From: Arthrobacter sp. SLBN-122
GTDB lineage: Bacteria > Actinomycetota > Actinomycetes > Actinomycetales > Micrococcaceae
DNA: 64,000 bases
Assembly (NCBI RefSeq): GCF_006715165.1
Contig: NZ_VFMS01000001.1
Location: forward strand, 3,596,001-3,660,000
Direction of reading: 5' to 3'
The notes under the pieces were generated by a model. The model was not told the origin of the DNA. It ran no database searches and saw only the letters and a list, made by a program, of their open reading frames with translations. The position numbers and the translations under genes were made by a program. Below, one piece after another: positions 13,898 through 26,498 of the stretch (position 1 is the stretch's first letter; every line of letters starts with the position of its first letter).

Positions 13898-13912
13898 TAA
13901 GGTCAAGCAATG
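13898..13912 (+). promoter_or_regulatory. Predicted leaderless promoter for mpg
   Basis: TAAGGT (13898-13903), 6 nt, ATG 13910, with no ribosome site. The 128-bp divergent region upstream is shared with the ada-alkA fusion and is the natural place for Ada-type control. Confidence 0.45.
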
Positions 13913-14599
13913 AACGAAAGTACTTCGGACGCCGGGCAGCTTCGGAGCTTCCTGTCCGGGGATGCCCGCGAGCTTGCTCCGCAACTGCTGGGCGCCGTCC
14001 TGACGCACCAGTCCAGGGAGGGCGACGTGTCCATCCGGCTCACCGAGGTGGAGGCGTATCTTGGGCCCGAGGATTCCCTGCACCCGGATCCCGGCTCGCA
14101 CACTTACCGCGGTCCCACCCCGCGCAACGCCCCGATGTTCGGCCCCGCCGGACATCTCTATGTGTACTTCACTTACGGGATGCACCACTGCACCAATATC
14201 GTTTGCGGCCCTGCCGGCGTCGCGTCCGCCCTGCTGCTGCGCGCGGGCGAGGTGGTGGACGGCCTGGAACTGGCGCAACGGCGCCGTCCTACGTCGAAGA
14301 GTCCCGCCGACCTGGCCAGCGGCCCGGCCCGCCTTGCAAAGGCCTTGGGATTGACGACGGCGGACAGCGGCCGGGACGCGCTGGCTCCGCCTTTTGGCCT
14401 GGAGCTTCCCTCCGGCACCAGTGGGCCCGTCAGTTCCGGTCCGCGGGTGGGCGTGGCCGGCCCGGGAGGATCGGTGGAATACGCCTGGCGGTTCTGGCTC
14501 ACCGGCGATCCCACAGTCTCCAAATACAAGGCGGCCAAGCCCCGGATCAGGAAGCAGCAGGAAGGCCTGTCACCGGCTGCAACGTTTCACAAGCGTTAA
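13910..14599 (+). CDS. mpg: DNA-3-methyladenine glycosylase, AAG/MPG family
   Basis: Excises alkylated purines and hypoxanthine; structurally unrelated to AlkA. It is 229 residues. RLTEVEAYLGPEDSLHP contains the catalytic glutamate, YRGPTPRNAPMFGPAGHLYVYFTYGMHHC is read as consecutive family blocks ending in the YGMH(Y/H)C motif, and ASALLLRAGEVVDG follows. A second, unrelated 3-methyladenine glycosylase (AlkA domain) is encoded next door on the other strand. The homologue Rv1688 also lies just before tyrS in M. tuberculosis. Confidence 0.92.
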   Translation: MNESTSDAGQLRSFLSGDARELAPQLLGAVLTHQSREGDVSIRLTEVEAYLGPEDSLHPDPGSHTYRGPTPRNAPMFGPAGHLYVYFTYGMHHCTNIVCGPAGVASALLLRAGEVVDGLELAQRRRPTSKSPADLASGPARLAKALGLTTADSGRDALAPPFGLELPSGTSGPVSSGPRVGVAGPGGSVEYAWRFWLTGDPTVSKYKAAKPRIRKQQEGLSPAATFHKR

Positions 14600-14611
14600 C
14601 GGAAATGGTTG

Positions 14612-14645
14612 TAGAATGGACGGTCTGTCTTTCGCGATAGGGGAA
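14612..14645 (+). promoter_or_regulatory. Probable helR promoter and ribosome site
   Basis: TAGAAT (14612-14617) is a good -10 element; transcription would start near 14624, leaving a short leader of about 27 nt with AGGGG (14639-14643) as ribosome site 7 nt before the ATG. The -35 region is not obvious. An AACG...CGTT inverted pair (14581-14597) lies just upstream. Confidence 0.4.
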
Positions 14646-14650
14646 CGTTA

Positions 14651-16879
14651 ATGCACGACGCCGAATTGGCCCACGAACGGGAGTATGTAGCCGGCCTGTA
14701 TGCCCGGCTGGAGGAACTCCGGGAGGAAAAGCGCCGCCAGCTTGCGCAGGTCCGGCGCGCCGGAGCCGTGGGCACCATGCAGAACGTTTCCGAACGTGAT
14801 GCGTTCGCGGCACTGTATGAGGACCGCCTGGCGCAGCTGGATGCGGTGGATGACCGGCTGGTCTTTGGCCGCCTGGACCTGGACTCCGGCGAGGCACAGT
14901 ACATTGGCCGCATCGGGCTGACCACCGAGGACCTGCAGCGGCTGATGGTGGACTGGCGGGCACCCGAGGCCGGCCACTTCTACCAGGCCACTGCCTTCGA
15001 CCGGCAGGGCGTGCGCCGCCGCCGGCACCTGATCCTGCAGGGACGCGAAGTAAAGGCCATCGAGGACGACGTCCTGGACGCCGGGATGCTCACGGACGAC
15101 GAATCGCTGCAGGGCGAAGGCGCCCTGCTCGCTGCCCTGAACTCCAAGCGGACCGGCCGCATGTCGGACATCGTCAGCACCATTCAATCGGAACAGGACA
15201 GGATCATCCGGTCCTCCATCTCCGGCGCCGTCGTGGTCCAGGGCGGGCCGGGCACCGGCAAGACTGCAGTGGCCCTGCACCGCGCAGCCTACCTGTTGTA
15301 CACCCACCGTGACCGCCTTAAGAGTGCAGGTGTGCTGCTGGTGGGGCCGTCGTCGTCGTTCATGAAATACATCGAACGGGTGCTGCCCTCGCTCGGTGAG
15401 ACCGGCGTTGTCATGGCGAGTGTGGGCCGCCTGATGCCCGGCATCAATGCCGTTCCCGAAACCGACGCGGCCGTGGCCGCCATCAAGGGCCGCCTGGACA
15501 TGGCTGCCATAGTGGCCAACGCGGTGTCCAACCGCATGCGCGTCCCGGCGCAGAACCGGATCCTCGAAGTGGACGGCCGCAAGCTCACGCTGACGCCCCG
15601 GCAGGTCCGGCGCGCCCGGGAACGCGCCCGTGCCACCGGAAAGCCTTACAACGAGGCACGGGTGACGTTCGTGAAGATCCTGCTGCGGGAACTGACCGAA
15701 CAGATGACGGAGCTCGTCGAAGCCGGCAACCTCGGCAACAACGCGGACCGCTCATACCTTGCCGAGGACGTCCGGACCGCCCGGGACGTGCGGATCGCGC
15801 TGAACCTGTGCTGGATGCCCATGACCCCGGAGAAACTGATCTCCGACCTGTTCAGCAAGCCGCAAATCCTTGAATTCTGCACCCCCAACCTGACCCCCGC
15901 CGAGCGGGCGCTGCTGCAGCGTCCCGCAGACGCCCCCTGGACCGAATCCGACGTGCCGCTTCTGGACGAGGCCGCCGAACTGCTCGGCGAGCTGGACCCG
16001 GCTGCCGGGCGCGGGCTGGCGCAGCAGGAGCACGACCGTGCCCGCGACCTGGCCAACGCAAAGCAGACCCTGGTCAACATGGAAGCCGCCGGCGTGGACC
16101 CCTTGATGTCCGCGGAGGAACTGGCCGAGCAGAACCGGGAGCAGGAAGCCCGGCAGACTGCCGCCGAACGCGCCACGAGCGACCGCACCTGGGCCTTCGG
16201 GCACATTGTGGTGGATGAAGCGCAGGAACTCTCGCCCATGCAGTGGCGGCTGCTGGTCCGGCGCTGCCCGCTGAAGTCCTTCACCATTGTGGGCGACATT
16301 GCCCAGACCAGTTCCGTGGCAGGCGCCAACTCCTGGCAGGGGGCACTGGCCCCGATGTTCGGCGACCGCTGGCAGCTGGAGGAGCTCACCGTCAACTACC
16401 GCACGCCTTCCCAGATTGCCGAAGCAGCCGTCAGGATGGCCAACGCCGCGGGCCTGGTGGTCTCCGCGCCCAAGGCGGTACGCGAGGGGCGCTGGGCGCC
16501 CATTATTGACGAAGTCGGGCAGGGCGCAGTGGTCAGCAAGCTGGTGGAGGTCCTCCCGGAAGAAATCAAGGCGCTCGACGGCGGCCTCCTCGCCGTCATT
16601 GCCGACGGTGACCTCCTGCCCGAGGCCACGGCAGCCCTGCGCACCATGTATGGGCGCCGGATCGGCACCGGCGCCGGCAGCTACGAACAGGACATCGTGG
16701 TGATCAGCCCGCGCGAGGCAAAGGGCCTGGAGTTCGACGGCGTCGTGGTCCTGGAACCGTCCGTCATGCTCAACCACGAGCACGGCAAGGTGGGGGACCT
16801 GTACGTGGCCATGACCCGTGCCACGCAGCGCCTGCGGCTGATTGCCTCACAACCCGTGCCTGCCGGGATCGCGGGCTGA
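14651..16879 (+). CDS. helR: HelD/HelR-like RNA polymerase-recycling ATPase (UvrD-like)
   Basis: A 742-residue superfamily 1 helicase-like protein. The N-terminal 1-100 is a charged helical arm (YVAGLYARLEELREEKRRQL). Walker A GGPGTGKTAVAL is at about residue 200, Walker B in IVVDEAQELSPMQ at about 520, then NYRTPSQIAEAAV, SPREAKGLEFDGVVVLEP and YVAMTRATQRLRL. This architecture and length match class II HelD of Mycobacterium smegmatis and HelR of Streptomyces. These proteins enter RNA polymerase channels, release stalled polymerase and, for HelR, displace rifamycins. Generic UvrD-family annotation is the alternative. It lies just before tyrS and the rrn operon. Confidence 0.85.
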   Translation: MHDAELAHEREYVAGLYARLEELREEKRRQLAQVRRAGAVGTMQNVSERDAFAALYEDRLAQLDAVDDRLVFGRLDLDSGEAQYIGRIGLTTEDLQRLMVDWRAPEAGHFYQATAFDRQGVRRRRHLILQGREVKAIEDDVLDAGMLTDDESLQGEGALLAALNSKRTGRMSDIVSTIQSEQDRIIRSSISGAVVVQGGPGTGKTAVALHRAAYLLYTHRDRLKSAGVLLVGPSSSFMKYIERVLPSLGETGVVMASVGRLMPGINAVPETDAAVAAIKGRLDMAAIVANAVSNRMRVPAQNRILEVDGRKLTLTPRQVRRARERARATGKPYNEARVTFVKILLRELTEQMTELVEAGNLGNNADRSYLAEDVRTARDVRIALNLCWMPMTPEKLISDLFSKPQILEFCTPNLTPAERALLQRPADAPWTESDVPLLDEAAELLGELDPAAGRGLAQQEHDRARDLANAKQTLVNMEAAGVDPLMSAEELAEQNREQEARQTAAERATSDRTWAFGHIVVDEAQELSPMQWRLLVRRCPLKSFTIVGDIAQTSSVAGANSWQGALAPMFGDRWQLEELTVNYRTPSQIAEAAVRMANAAGLVVSAPKAVREGRWAPIIDEVGQGAVVSKLVEVLPEEIKALDGGLLAVIADGDLLPEATAALRTMYGRRIGTGAGSYEQDIVVISPREAKGLEFDGVVVLEPSVMLNHEHGKVGDLYVAMTRATQRLRLIASQPVPAGIAG

Positions 16880-16900
16880 CCCGCTGTTGGGCGTTACTGC

Positions 16901-16916
16901 TAACTTAGAAAGCGTG
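16901..16916 (+). promoter_or_regulatory. Predicted leaderless promoter for tyrS
   Basis: TAACTT (16901-16906), 7 nt, GTG at 16914, with no ribosome site in the 34-nt gap after helR. No T-box or other tyrosine-responsive leader can fit in this space. Confidence 0.45.
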
Positions 16917-18227
16917 CCAGAACTGAACAACCTCGAACCGCAGCGCAACGACCCCACTTTCGCCAACATTTGGCAGGAACTGAAGTGGCGTGGGCTGGTC
17001 CATGTCTCCACCGACGAAGCAGAGCTCGAAAAGCTCCTCGCCAATGGGCCGGTTACGTACTATTGCGGTTTCGATCCCACCGCGCCGAGCCTGCACCTGG
17101 GCAACCTTGTCCAGCTCCTGGTCATGCGGCGTCTTCAGCTGGCCGGGCACAAGCCGCTCGGCCTGGTGGGTGGCTCCACGGGCATGATCGGCGATCCCCG
17201 TCCGACGGCGGAGCGTACCTTGAACACCAAGGACACGGTGGCCGAGTGGGTTGGCTATCTGCAGGCCCAGGTCAGCCGCTTCCTCAGCTTTGAGGGTGAC
17301 AACGCTGCCAGGATCGTGAACAACCTGGACTGGACGGCCCCGCTCAGTGCCATCGACTTCCTGCGTGAGGTGGGCAAGCACTTCCGGGTGGGCACCATGC
17401 TGCGCAAGGACGCCGTGGCGTCCCGCCTGAACTCCGATGAGGGCATCAGCTACACGGAGTTCAGCTACCAGATCCTGCAGGGCATGGACTACCTGCAGCT
17501 TTACCGCGACTACGGCTGCGTGCTGCAGACCGGCGGCTCGGACCAGTGGGGCAACCTCACCAGCGGTACCGAGCTGATCCGCAAGGTGGAGGGCAAGAGC
17601 GTCCACGCCCTGGGAACTCCCTTGATCACCAACTCCGACGGAACCAAGTTCGGCAAGAGCGAGGGCAACGCCATCTGGCTGGACGCCGGCATGTGCAGCC
17701 CCTACGCCTTTTACCAGTTCTGGCTTAACACGTCGGACGCAGACGTGGTGGACCGGCTCAAGGTGTTCACGTTCCTGACGCGGGCCGAAATTGAAGAGAT
17801 CGCGGTTTCCGTGGCCGAGCGTCCCTTTGCCAGGGAAGGCCAGCGGAAGCTTGCTTTCGAAGTAACCTCCCTGGTGCACGGAGTGGATGCAACGGAAAAG
17901 GTCATAGCCGCTTCCGCCGCTCTTTTCGGGAACGGCGACCTGGCAGCCCTGGACAAGGCAACCCTGCAGGCGGCCACCTCCGAGCTTCCTTCCACCACAG
18001 TGCAGGTGGATGCGATGGGAATTATCGACCTGCTGGTGGCGTCCGGTCTTTCGGAAAGCAAGTCCGCCGCCCGCCGGACAGTGGGTGAGGGGGGTGCCTA
18101 CGTGAACAACGAGAAGGTCTCCGATCCAGAAGCCGTGATCTCCGAGTCCGAACTTCTGCACGGCCAGTACCTGCTCCTGCGCCGGGGCAAGAAGAACCTG
18201 GCCACCGTCGAGGTGCTGGTTCCCTAG
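16914..18227 (+). CDS. tyrS: Tyrosyl-tRNA synthetase
   Basis: Charges tRNA-Tyr. It is 437 residues. Class I signatures: PSLHLGNL in place of HIGH, and KFGKS in place of KMSKS. YCGFDPTAPS and SDQWGNLTSG form the tyrosine pocket. The C-terminal S4 RNA-binding domain is at about 360-437 (SKSAARRTVGEGGAYVNNEKV). GTG 16914 is chosen for the promoter geometry and because the protein then begins at VPELNNLEPQRNDPTFANIW, as usual for the family; the frame is open further upstream into helR. It is followed by the rrn control region. Confidence 0.95.
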   Translation: MPELNNLEPQRNDPTFANIWQELKWRGLVHVSTDEAELEKLLANGPVTYYCGFDPTAPSLHLGNLVQLLVMRRLQLAGHKPLGLVGGSTGMIGDPRPTAERTLNTKDTVAEWVGYLQAQVSRFLSFEGDNAARIVNNLDWTAPLSAIDFLREVGKHFRVGTMLRKDAVASRLNSDEGISYTEFSYQILQGMDYLQLYRDYGCVLQTGGSDQWGNLTSGTELIRKVEGKSVHALGTPLITNSDGTKFGKSEGNAIWLDAGMCSPYAFYQFWLNTSDADVVDRLKVFTFLTRAEIEEIAVSVAERPFAREGQRKLAFEVTSLVHGVDATEKVIAASAALFGNGDLAALDKATLQAATSELPSTTVQVDAMGIIDLLVASGLSESKSAARRTVGEGGAYVNNEKVSDPEAVISESELLHGQYLLLRRGKKNLATVEVLVP

Positions 18228-18266
18228 CACCTTCGGGTCCTGCACGCACGCCCTTCCGCAGCCGAT

Positions 18267-18295
18267 TTGCACGGCCGCTGGAGGGCGTGTATTGT
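18267..18295 (+). promoter_or_regulatory. rrn operon promoter
   Basis: TTGCAC (18267-18272), a 17-nt GC-rich spacer and TATTGT (18290-18295), a near-consensus sigma70/SigA-type promoter. Transcription would start near 18302, about 415 nt before 16S. Confidence 0.65.
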
Positions 18296-18338
18296 TTTCT
18301 GAGTCGCCGCCGCTGAGTGGCGACAAACCCCCAACTTC

Positions 18339-18394
18339 TGAGAAGCAATTCTTACCGCGCAGGGCGTGGAACTGAAGAAATTGCTTCTCATTTT
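18339..18394 (+). other. Leader hairpin with T run, attenuator-like
   Basis: TGAGAAGCAATT (18339-18350) pairs with AATTGCTTCTCA (18379-18390), and the stem continues inward by TT/AA pairs. TTTT (18391-18394) follows. It is shaped like an intrinsic terminator but lies inside the predicted rrn leader, downstream of the promoter. It may equally terminate tyrS read-through. Confidence 0.55.
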
Positions 18395-18501
18395 GCTGGG
18401 CGGATTCATTCCACCGAGTGGATTCCGGGAAAATAACCGGATTTGCAAAAGTGAATATGAATGAAATAAGATTGAAACATCGCAGCGAAGAAATACGGAA
18501 T

Positions 18502-18522
18502 AAGCAATTCAACGAATTGCTT
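18502..18522 (+). repeat. Perfect inverted repeat in rrn leader
   Basis: AAGCAATTC, 3-nt loop AAC, GAATTGCTT. The 8-nt core AAGCAATT is shared with the hairpin at 18339, so each arm of one can pair with the opposite arm of the other. Confidence 0.7.
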
Positions 18523-18544
18523 CCGGGAATATTCGAATGTGTCT

Positions 18545-18558
18545 GTTGTTTGAGAACT
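18545..18558 (+). promoter_or_regulatory. boxA-like antitermination motif (16S leader)
   Basis: GTTGTTTGAGAACT, followed by CAATAGTGTG. The identical 14-mer recurs in the 16S-23S spacer at 20594. Position and repetition match actinobacterial rrn boxA/Nus antitermination elements. Confidence 0.6.
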
Positions 18559-18716
18559 CAATAGTGTGCCAAGTTTGTTGATACCGATTTTTTATGAATT
18601 GGTTGAATTTGCTGTGCCGCCACCCCGTGGTTGGCATGGTTTTTACAGCTGGTTTCAAATTTTGTGCAGCCGTGGTCGCCGTTATTTCCGGTGGTTGTGG
18701 TTGTGTCTGTTTTACT

Positions 18717-23892
<5,176 letters not shown>

Positions 23893-24064
23893 ACACAGAT
23901 ATATACAAACTCTGCTTGCGTCCACTATGTGGTTCCCAACCAACAACCCCCAACACCAGGGGAATGGTTGCACGGAACCAACACAACTGAATAACAACAC
24001 CACAATGTTGTAACCACACAAGTCTTCCCACACCACCCCCCACGGGTTGGTGACGGGTACAAGG
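23893..24064 (+). other. 23S-5S spacer with 3' arm of 23S processing stem
   Basis: 172 nt. Positions 23913-23957 are complementary to the spacer before 23S (see 20583). The remainder is C/A-rich and holds no gene or tRNA. Confidence 0.7.
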
Positions 24065-24183
24065 GTTACGGCGGTCATAGCGTGGGGGAAACGCCCGGTC
24101 CCATTCCGAACCCGGAAGCTAAGACCCACAGCGCCGATGGTACTGCACCCGGGAGGGTGTGGGAGAGTAGGTCACCGCCGGAC
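24065..24183 (+). rRNA. rrf: 5S ribosomal RNA
   Basis: About 118 nt. The ends GTTACGGCGGTCATAGCG and CACCGCCGGAC pair. CCCATTCCGAACCCGGAAG is the conserved 5S centre, and GGGAGAGTAGGTC is near the 3' end. Ends are good to one or two bases. Confidence 0.95.
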
Positions 24184-24191
24184 ACACATTG

Positions 24192-24232
24192 AGTAGGACC
24201 CTGACAAAGGAATGTCAGGGTCCTACTGCTTT
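24192..24232 (+). terminator. rrn operon terminator
   Basis: AGTAGGACCCTGACA and TGTCAGGGTCCTACT form a 15-bp perfect stem around a 6-nt loop, followed by GCTTTAA. It lies 9 nt after 5S. Confidence 0.85.
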
Positions 24233-24284
24233 AACCCGACCTCCACCCAACAAACCCCCACACCGGCGCCCGGGCAAACCCGCA

Positions 24285-24397
24285 GGAACTGATGGGGCGT
24301 TACAGGAAACCTGCCAAAAGTGAGCGGGCATCGTGGGGATCCCCGGGAACTGGCGGGGCGTTACAGGAAAACCTGTCAAAGGTGAGCGGGCGTTGCT
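24285..24397 (+). repeat. Two imperfect ~52-bp direct repeats downstream of rrn
   Basis: Copy 1 (24285-24335) and copy 2 (24345-24397) share GGAACTG, GGGGCGTTACAGGAAA, ACCTG and GTGAGCGGGC in the same order. Each contains a small palindrome (ACAGGAAAACCTGT in copy 2). This 389-nt gap (24184-24572) otherwise holds the terminator, a promoter and a very short open frame. The repeat has no coding potential I can see. Confidence 0.75.
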
Positions 24398-24460
24398 GTG
24401 AAGATGGCCACGATACCGCCACCAGGGCTCCCACTGTCCCGCGGGATTTTGTGGCTCCAC

Positions 24461-24498
24461 TAGAATTGATGAAGATGTACGGACTTCGAAGCGCTTGA
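24461..24498 (+). promoter_or_regulatory. Promoter and 7-codon leaderless-type open frame
   Basis: TAGAAT (24461-24466) is followed after 8 nt by ATG 24475, which encodes MYGLRSA and stops at 24498. The predicted transcription start is at or within 3 nt of this ATG. The true gene begins 75 nt later with its own ribosome site. Confidence 0.35.
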
Positions 24499-24572
24499 TT
24501 TCGGGTTGCGTAGGAAACGAAACGAGCGGCTGCAGTTGCGCCAGTGGTCGGCTCACAACAGGAGGAATCCAT

Positions 24573-26492
24573 ATGGCCGAGCACAACGGGGGCAACCGCG
24601 GCAACGACCGTGGCGCGTTCCGCGGCAACAACAACTCCGGTGGGGATCCCCGCGGATTCCGGTCCCGGTCCGACCGCGACGGCGACAACTCCTCCCGTGG
24701 TGGTGCTGCCGGCGGTGAGCGGAAGGCGTTCGGTGATCGTGACCGTAAGCCTTCTGGTGATCGTCCGCGCCGTGATGGCGAGGGTGACCGCCGCGGTTTT
24801 GGTGGCGGAGCCGGCGGCGATCGTGACCGTAAGCCTTTCGGTGATCGTGACCGTAAGCCTTTTGGTGACCGTCCGCGCCGTGATGGTGAGGGTGACCGCC
24901 GTGGTTTTGGTGGCGGTGATCGTGACCGTAAGCCTTTTGGTGACCGTCCGCGCCGTGATGGTGAGGGTGACCGCGGTGGTTTTGGTGGCGGAGCCGGTGG
25001 CGGTGAGCGGAAGCCGTTTGGTGATCGTCCGCGCCGTGATGGTGAAGGTGACCGCCGTGGCTTTGGCGGCGGCGATCGTGACCGTGACCGGAAGCCGTTC
25101 GGTGATCGTCCGCGCCGTGATGGTGAGGGTGACCGCCGTGCCTTTGGCGGCGGCGATCGTGACCGTGACCGTAAGCCGTTTGGTGATCGTCCGCGCCGTG
25201 ATGGCGAAGGCGACCGCCGCGGTTTCGGCGGCGATCGTGACCGTGACCGTAAGCCGTTTGGTGATCGTCCGCGCCGTGATGGCGAAGGCGACCGCCGCGG
25301 TTTCGGCGGCGAGAACCGCAAGCCGTTCGGTGACCGGCAGGACCGGGCGCCGCGCAGCTTTGACCGCGGTGACGCACGTGGCGAATCCGGCCGTGGCGAA
25401 TCCGGCCGCGGCGGATCCGGCCCCCGTGGCTTTGGCCGCGACCGCCAGGAGGAGCGCCCTGCCCGCGTGCCCAACGCCGCCGACCTTCGCAGCGCCAACC
25501 GTCCGGACCGGGAGCGCTCACCCGAGATCGATGAGGACGTCACCGGCAAGGAGCTGGACCGTGCCACACACCACCAGATCAAGACACTCGAGCCCAAGAG
25601 CGCAGAGTGGGTGGCCCGCCACCTGGTGATGGCTGGCAGGCTGCTTGATGACGAGCCCGAGCTTGCCTTCCAGCACGCTCTCGCTGCCAGCCGCCGCGGT
25701 GGAAGACTCGCTGCCGTCCGTGAAGCCGTTGGCCTGACTGCCTATGCTGCCGGCCACTACGGCGAGGCGCTCCGTGAGTTCCGCACCTTCCGCCGGATCA
25801 GCGGTTCCAACGTGCACCTGCCCGTGATGGCCGACTGCGAACGCGGCCTGGGGCGCCCCGACCGTGCCCTCGATGTTGCCCGTTCGGAGGAAGCCCAGGA
25901 CCTTGACGCTCCCGGCAAGGTGGAACTGGCCATCGTGGCGGCCGGTGCCCGGACCGATCTGGGACAGCTGGATGCGGCAGTGGCCGAACTCGAAATCCCG
26001 CAGCTGGACATCAACCGCGCCTTCTCCTACAGCCCCCGCCTCTTCCGCGCCTACGCCGATGCACTGGCAGCGGTAGGACGCCAGGAAGAAGCGGAGAAGT
26101 GGAGCCGCCAGGCCGTCGTGGCAGAAAACGCCCTGGGCCAGGGCGTGGACCAGGAACCCGAAATCATCGACCTCGGCTGGGACGAGGAAGAAGAAGCACG
26201 GGAAGAGGCTGAACGGCGCCGGCTGCTGGAGCGTGCCTCCACAGCTGCCGGGACAGAAGCCCCCGCCGAAGCCACCGCAGCAGCTGAACCGGAAAACACC
26301 CGCGCCGCCGAAGCGGAGGCAGCCCAGGACAGCAACCTCGACGACCAGGACGCCGACTACTTCGTCTCCGACGATGCCGAATCGGACCAGGACTCGGTGG
26401 AACACGACGAGCTCGAAATCGCAGCCGCTGAGGACGCCAACGCGGAGGACGCCAGTGACGCGCACCATGATGAAGAGCGCCGGGAAGACTGA
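24573..26492 (+). CDS. Arginine-rich repeat protein with TPR-like domain
   Basis: A 639-residue protein in four parts. Residues 1-63 are Gly/Asn/Arg-rich. About 64-250 is a tandem array of 24-28-residue units built on DRKPFGDRPRRDGEGDRR and GFGG; the core PRRDGEGDR occurs seven times. About 255-320 is a Gly/Arg/Ser-rich linker. About 326-519 is a helical TPR-like domain (LAFQHALAASRRGGR, AAYAAGHYGEALREFRTF-like helices). About 530-639 is a very acidic tail. ATG 24573 has AGGAGG 7 nt upstream. The TPR part corresponds by position to Rv1691-type genes between tyrS and the HAD phosphatase in other actinobacteria. RGG/RD-rich arrays usually bind RNA or drive condensation; that is inference here. 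Confidence 0.8.
   Translation: MAEHNGGNRGNDRGAFRGNNNSGGDPRGFRSRSDRDGDNSSRGGAAGGERKAFGDRDRKPSGDRPRRDGEGDRRGFGGGAGGDRDRKPFGDRDRKPFGDRPRRDGEGDRRGFGGGDRDRKPFGDRPRRDGEGDRGGFGGGAGGGERKPFGDRPRRDGEGDRRGFGGGDRDRDRKPFGDRPRRDGEGDRRAFGGGDRDRDRKPFGDRPRRDGEGDRRGFGGDRDRDRKPFGDRPRRDGEGDRRGFGGENRKPFGDRQDRAPRSFDRGDARGESGRGESGRGGSGPRGFGRDRQEERPARVPNAADLRSANRPDRERSPEIDEDVTGKELDRATHHQIKTLEPKSAEWVARHLVMAGRLLDDEPELAFQHALAASRRGGRLAAVREAVGLTAYAAGHYGEALREFRTFRRISGSNVHLPVMADCERGLGRPDRALDVARSEEAQDLDAPGKVELAIVAAGARTDLGQLDAAVAELEIPQLDINRAFSYSPRLFRAYADALAAVGRQEEAEKWSRQAVVAENALGQGVDQEPEIIDLGWDEEEEAREEAERRRLLERASTAAGTEAPAEATAAAEPENTRAAEAEAAQDSNLDDQDADYFVSDDAESDQDSVEHDELEIAAAEDANAEDASDAHHDEERRED
24690..25330 (+). repeat. In-frame tandem repeat of 69-84 bp units encoding the DRDRKPFGDRPRR array
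   Basis: At least seven units carry CCGCGCCGTGATGG with small length differences, because DR dipeptides are gained or lost (6-bp GATCGTGACCGT steps) and GAGG/AGG inserts vary. The near-identity at DNA level points to recent expansion and contraction by slippage or recombination. The high-GC repeat also keeps the opposite strand open, which is not a gene. Confidence 0.85.
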
Positions 26493-26498
26493 AAAGTC

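Larger units (their letters stand above)
18228..18716 (+). other. rrn promoter and leader region (no protein gene)
   Basis: A 489-nt stretch without a credible gene. It holds a good promoter, two hairpins sharing AAGCAATT, a boxA-like motif and, near the 16S start, segments that can pair with sequence after 16S. CCGCCAC (18617-18623) and GGCATG (18633-18638) face CATGCC (20262-20267) and GTGGTGG (20274-20280), a likely 16S processing stem that allows G-U pairs. From about 18380 on it is AT-rich compared with the surrounding genes. Confidence 0.75.

Noticed and set aside
14581..14597. AACG...CGTT inverted pair before helR as a rifamycin-response element
   Set aside because: Only four base pairs with a long loop; far short of the long inverted repeat expected for such an element.
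16880..16913. T-box or other tyrosine-sensing leader before tyrS
   Set aside because: Only 34 nt separate helR and tyrS and the predicted transcript is leaderless, so there is no room.
24215..25597. Minus-strand frame of about 460 codons rich in Ser, Pro and Arg opposite the repeat protein
   Set aside because: It is the mirror of the tandem repeat. The plus-strand frame has a good ribosome site, a TPR-like domain and conserved position.
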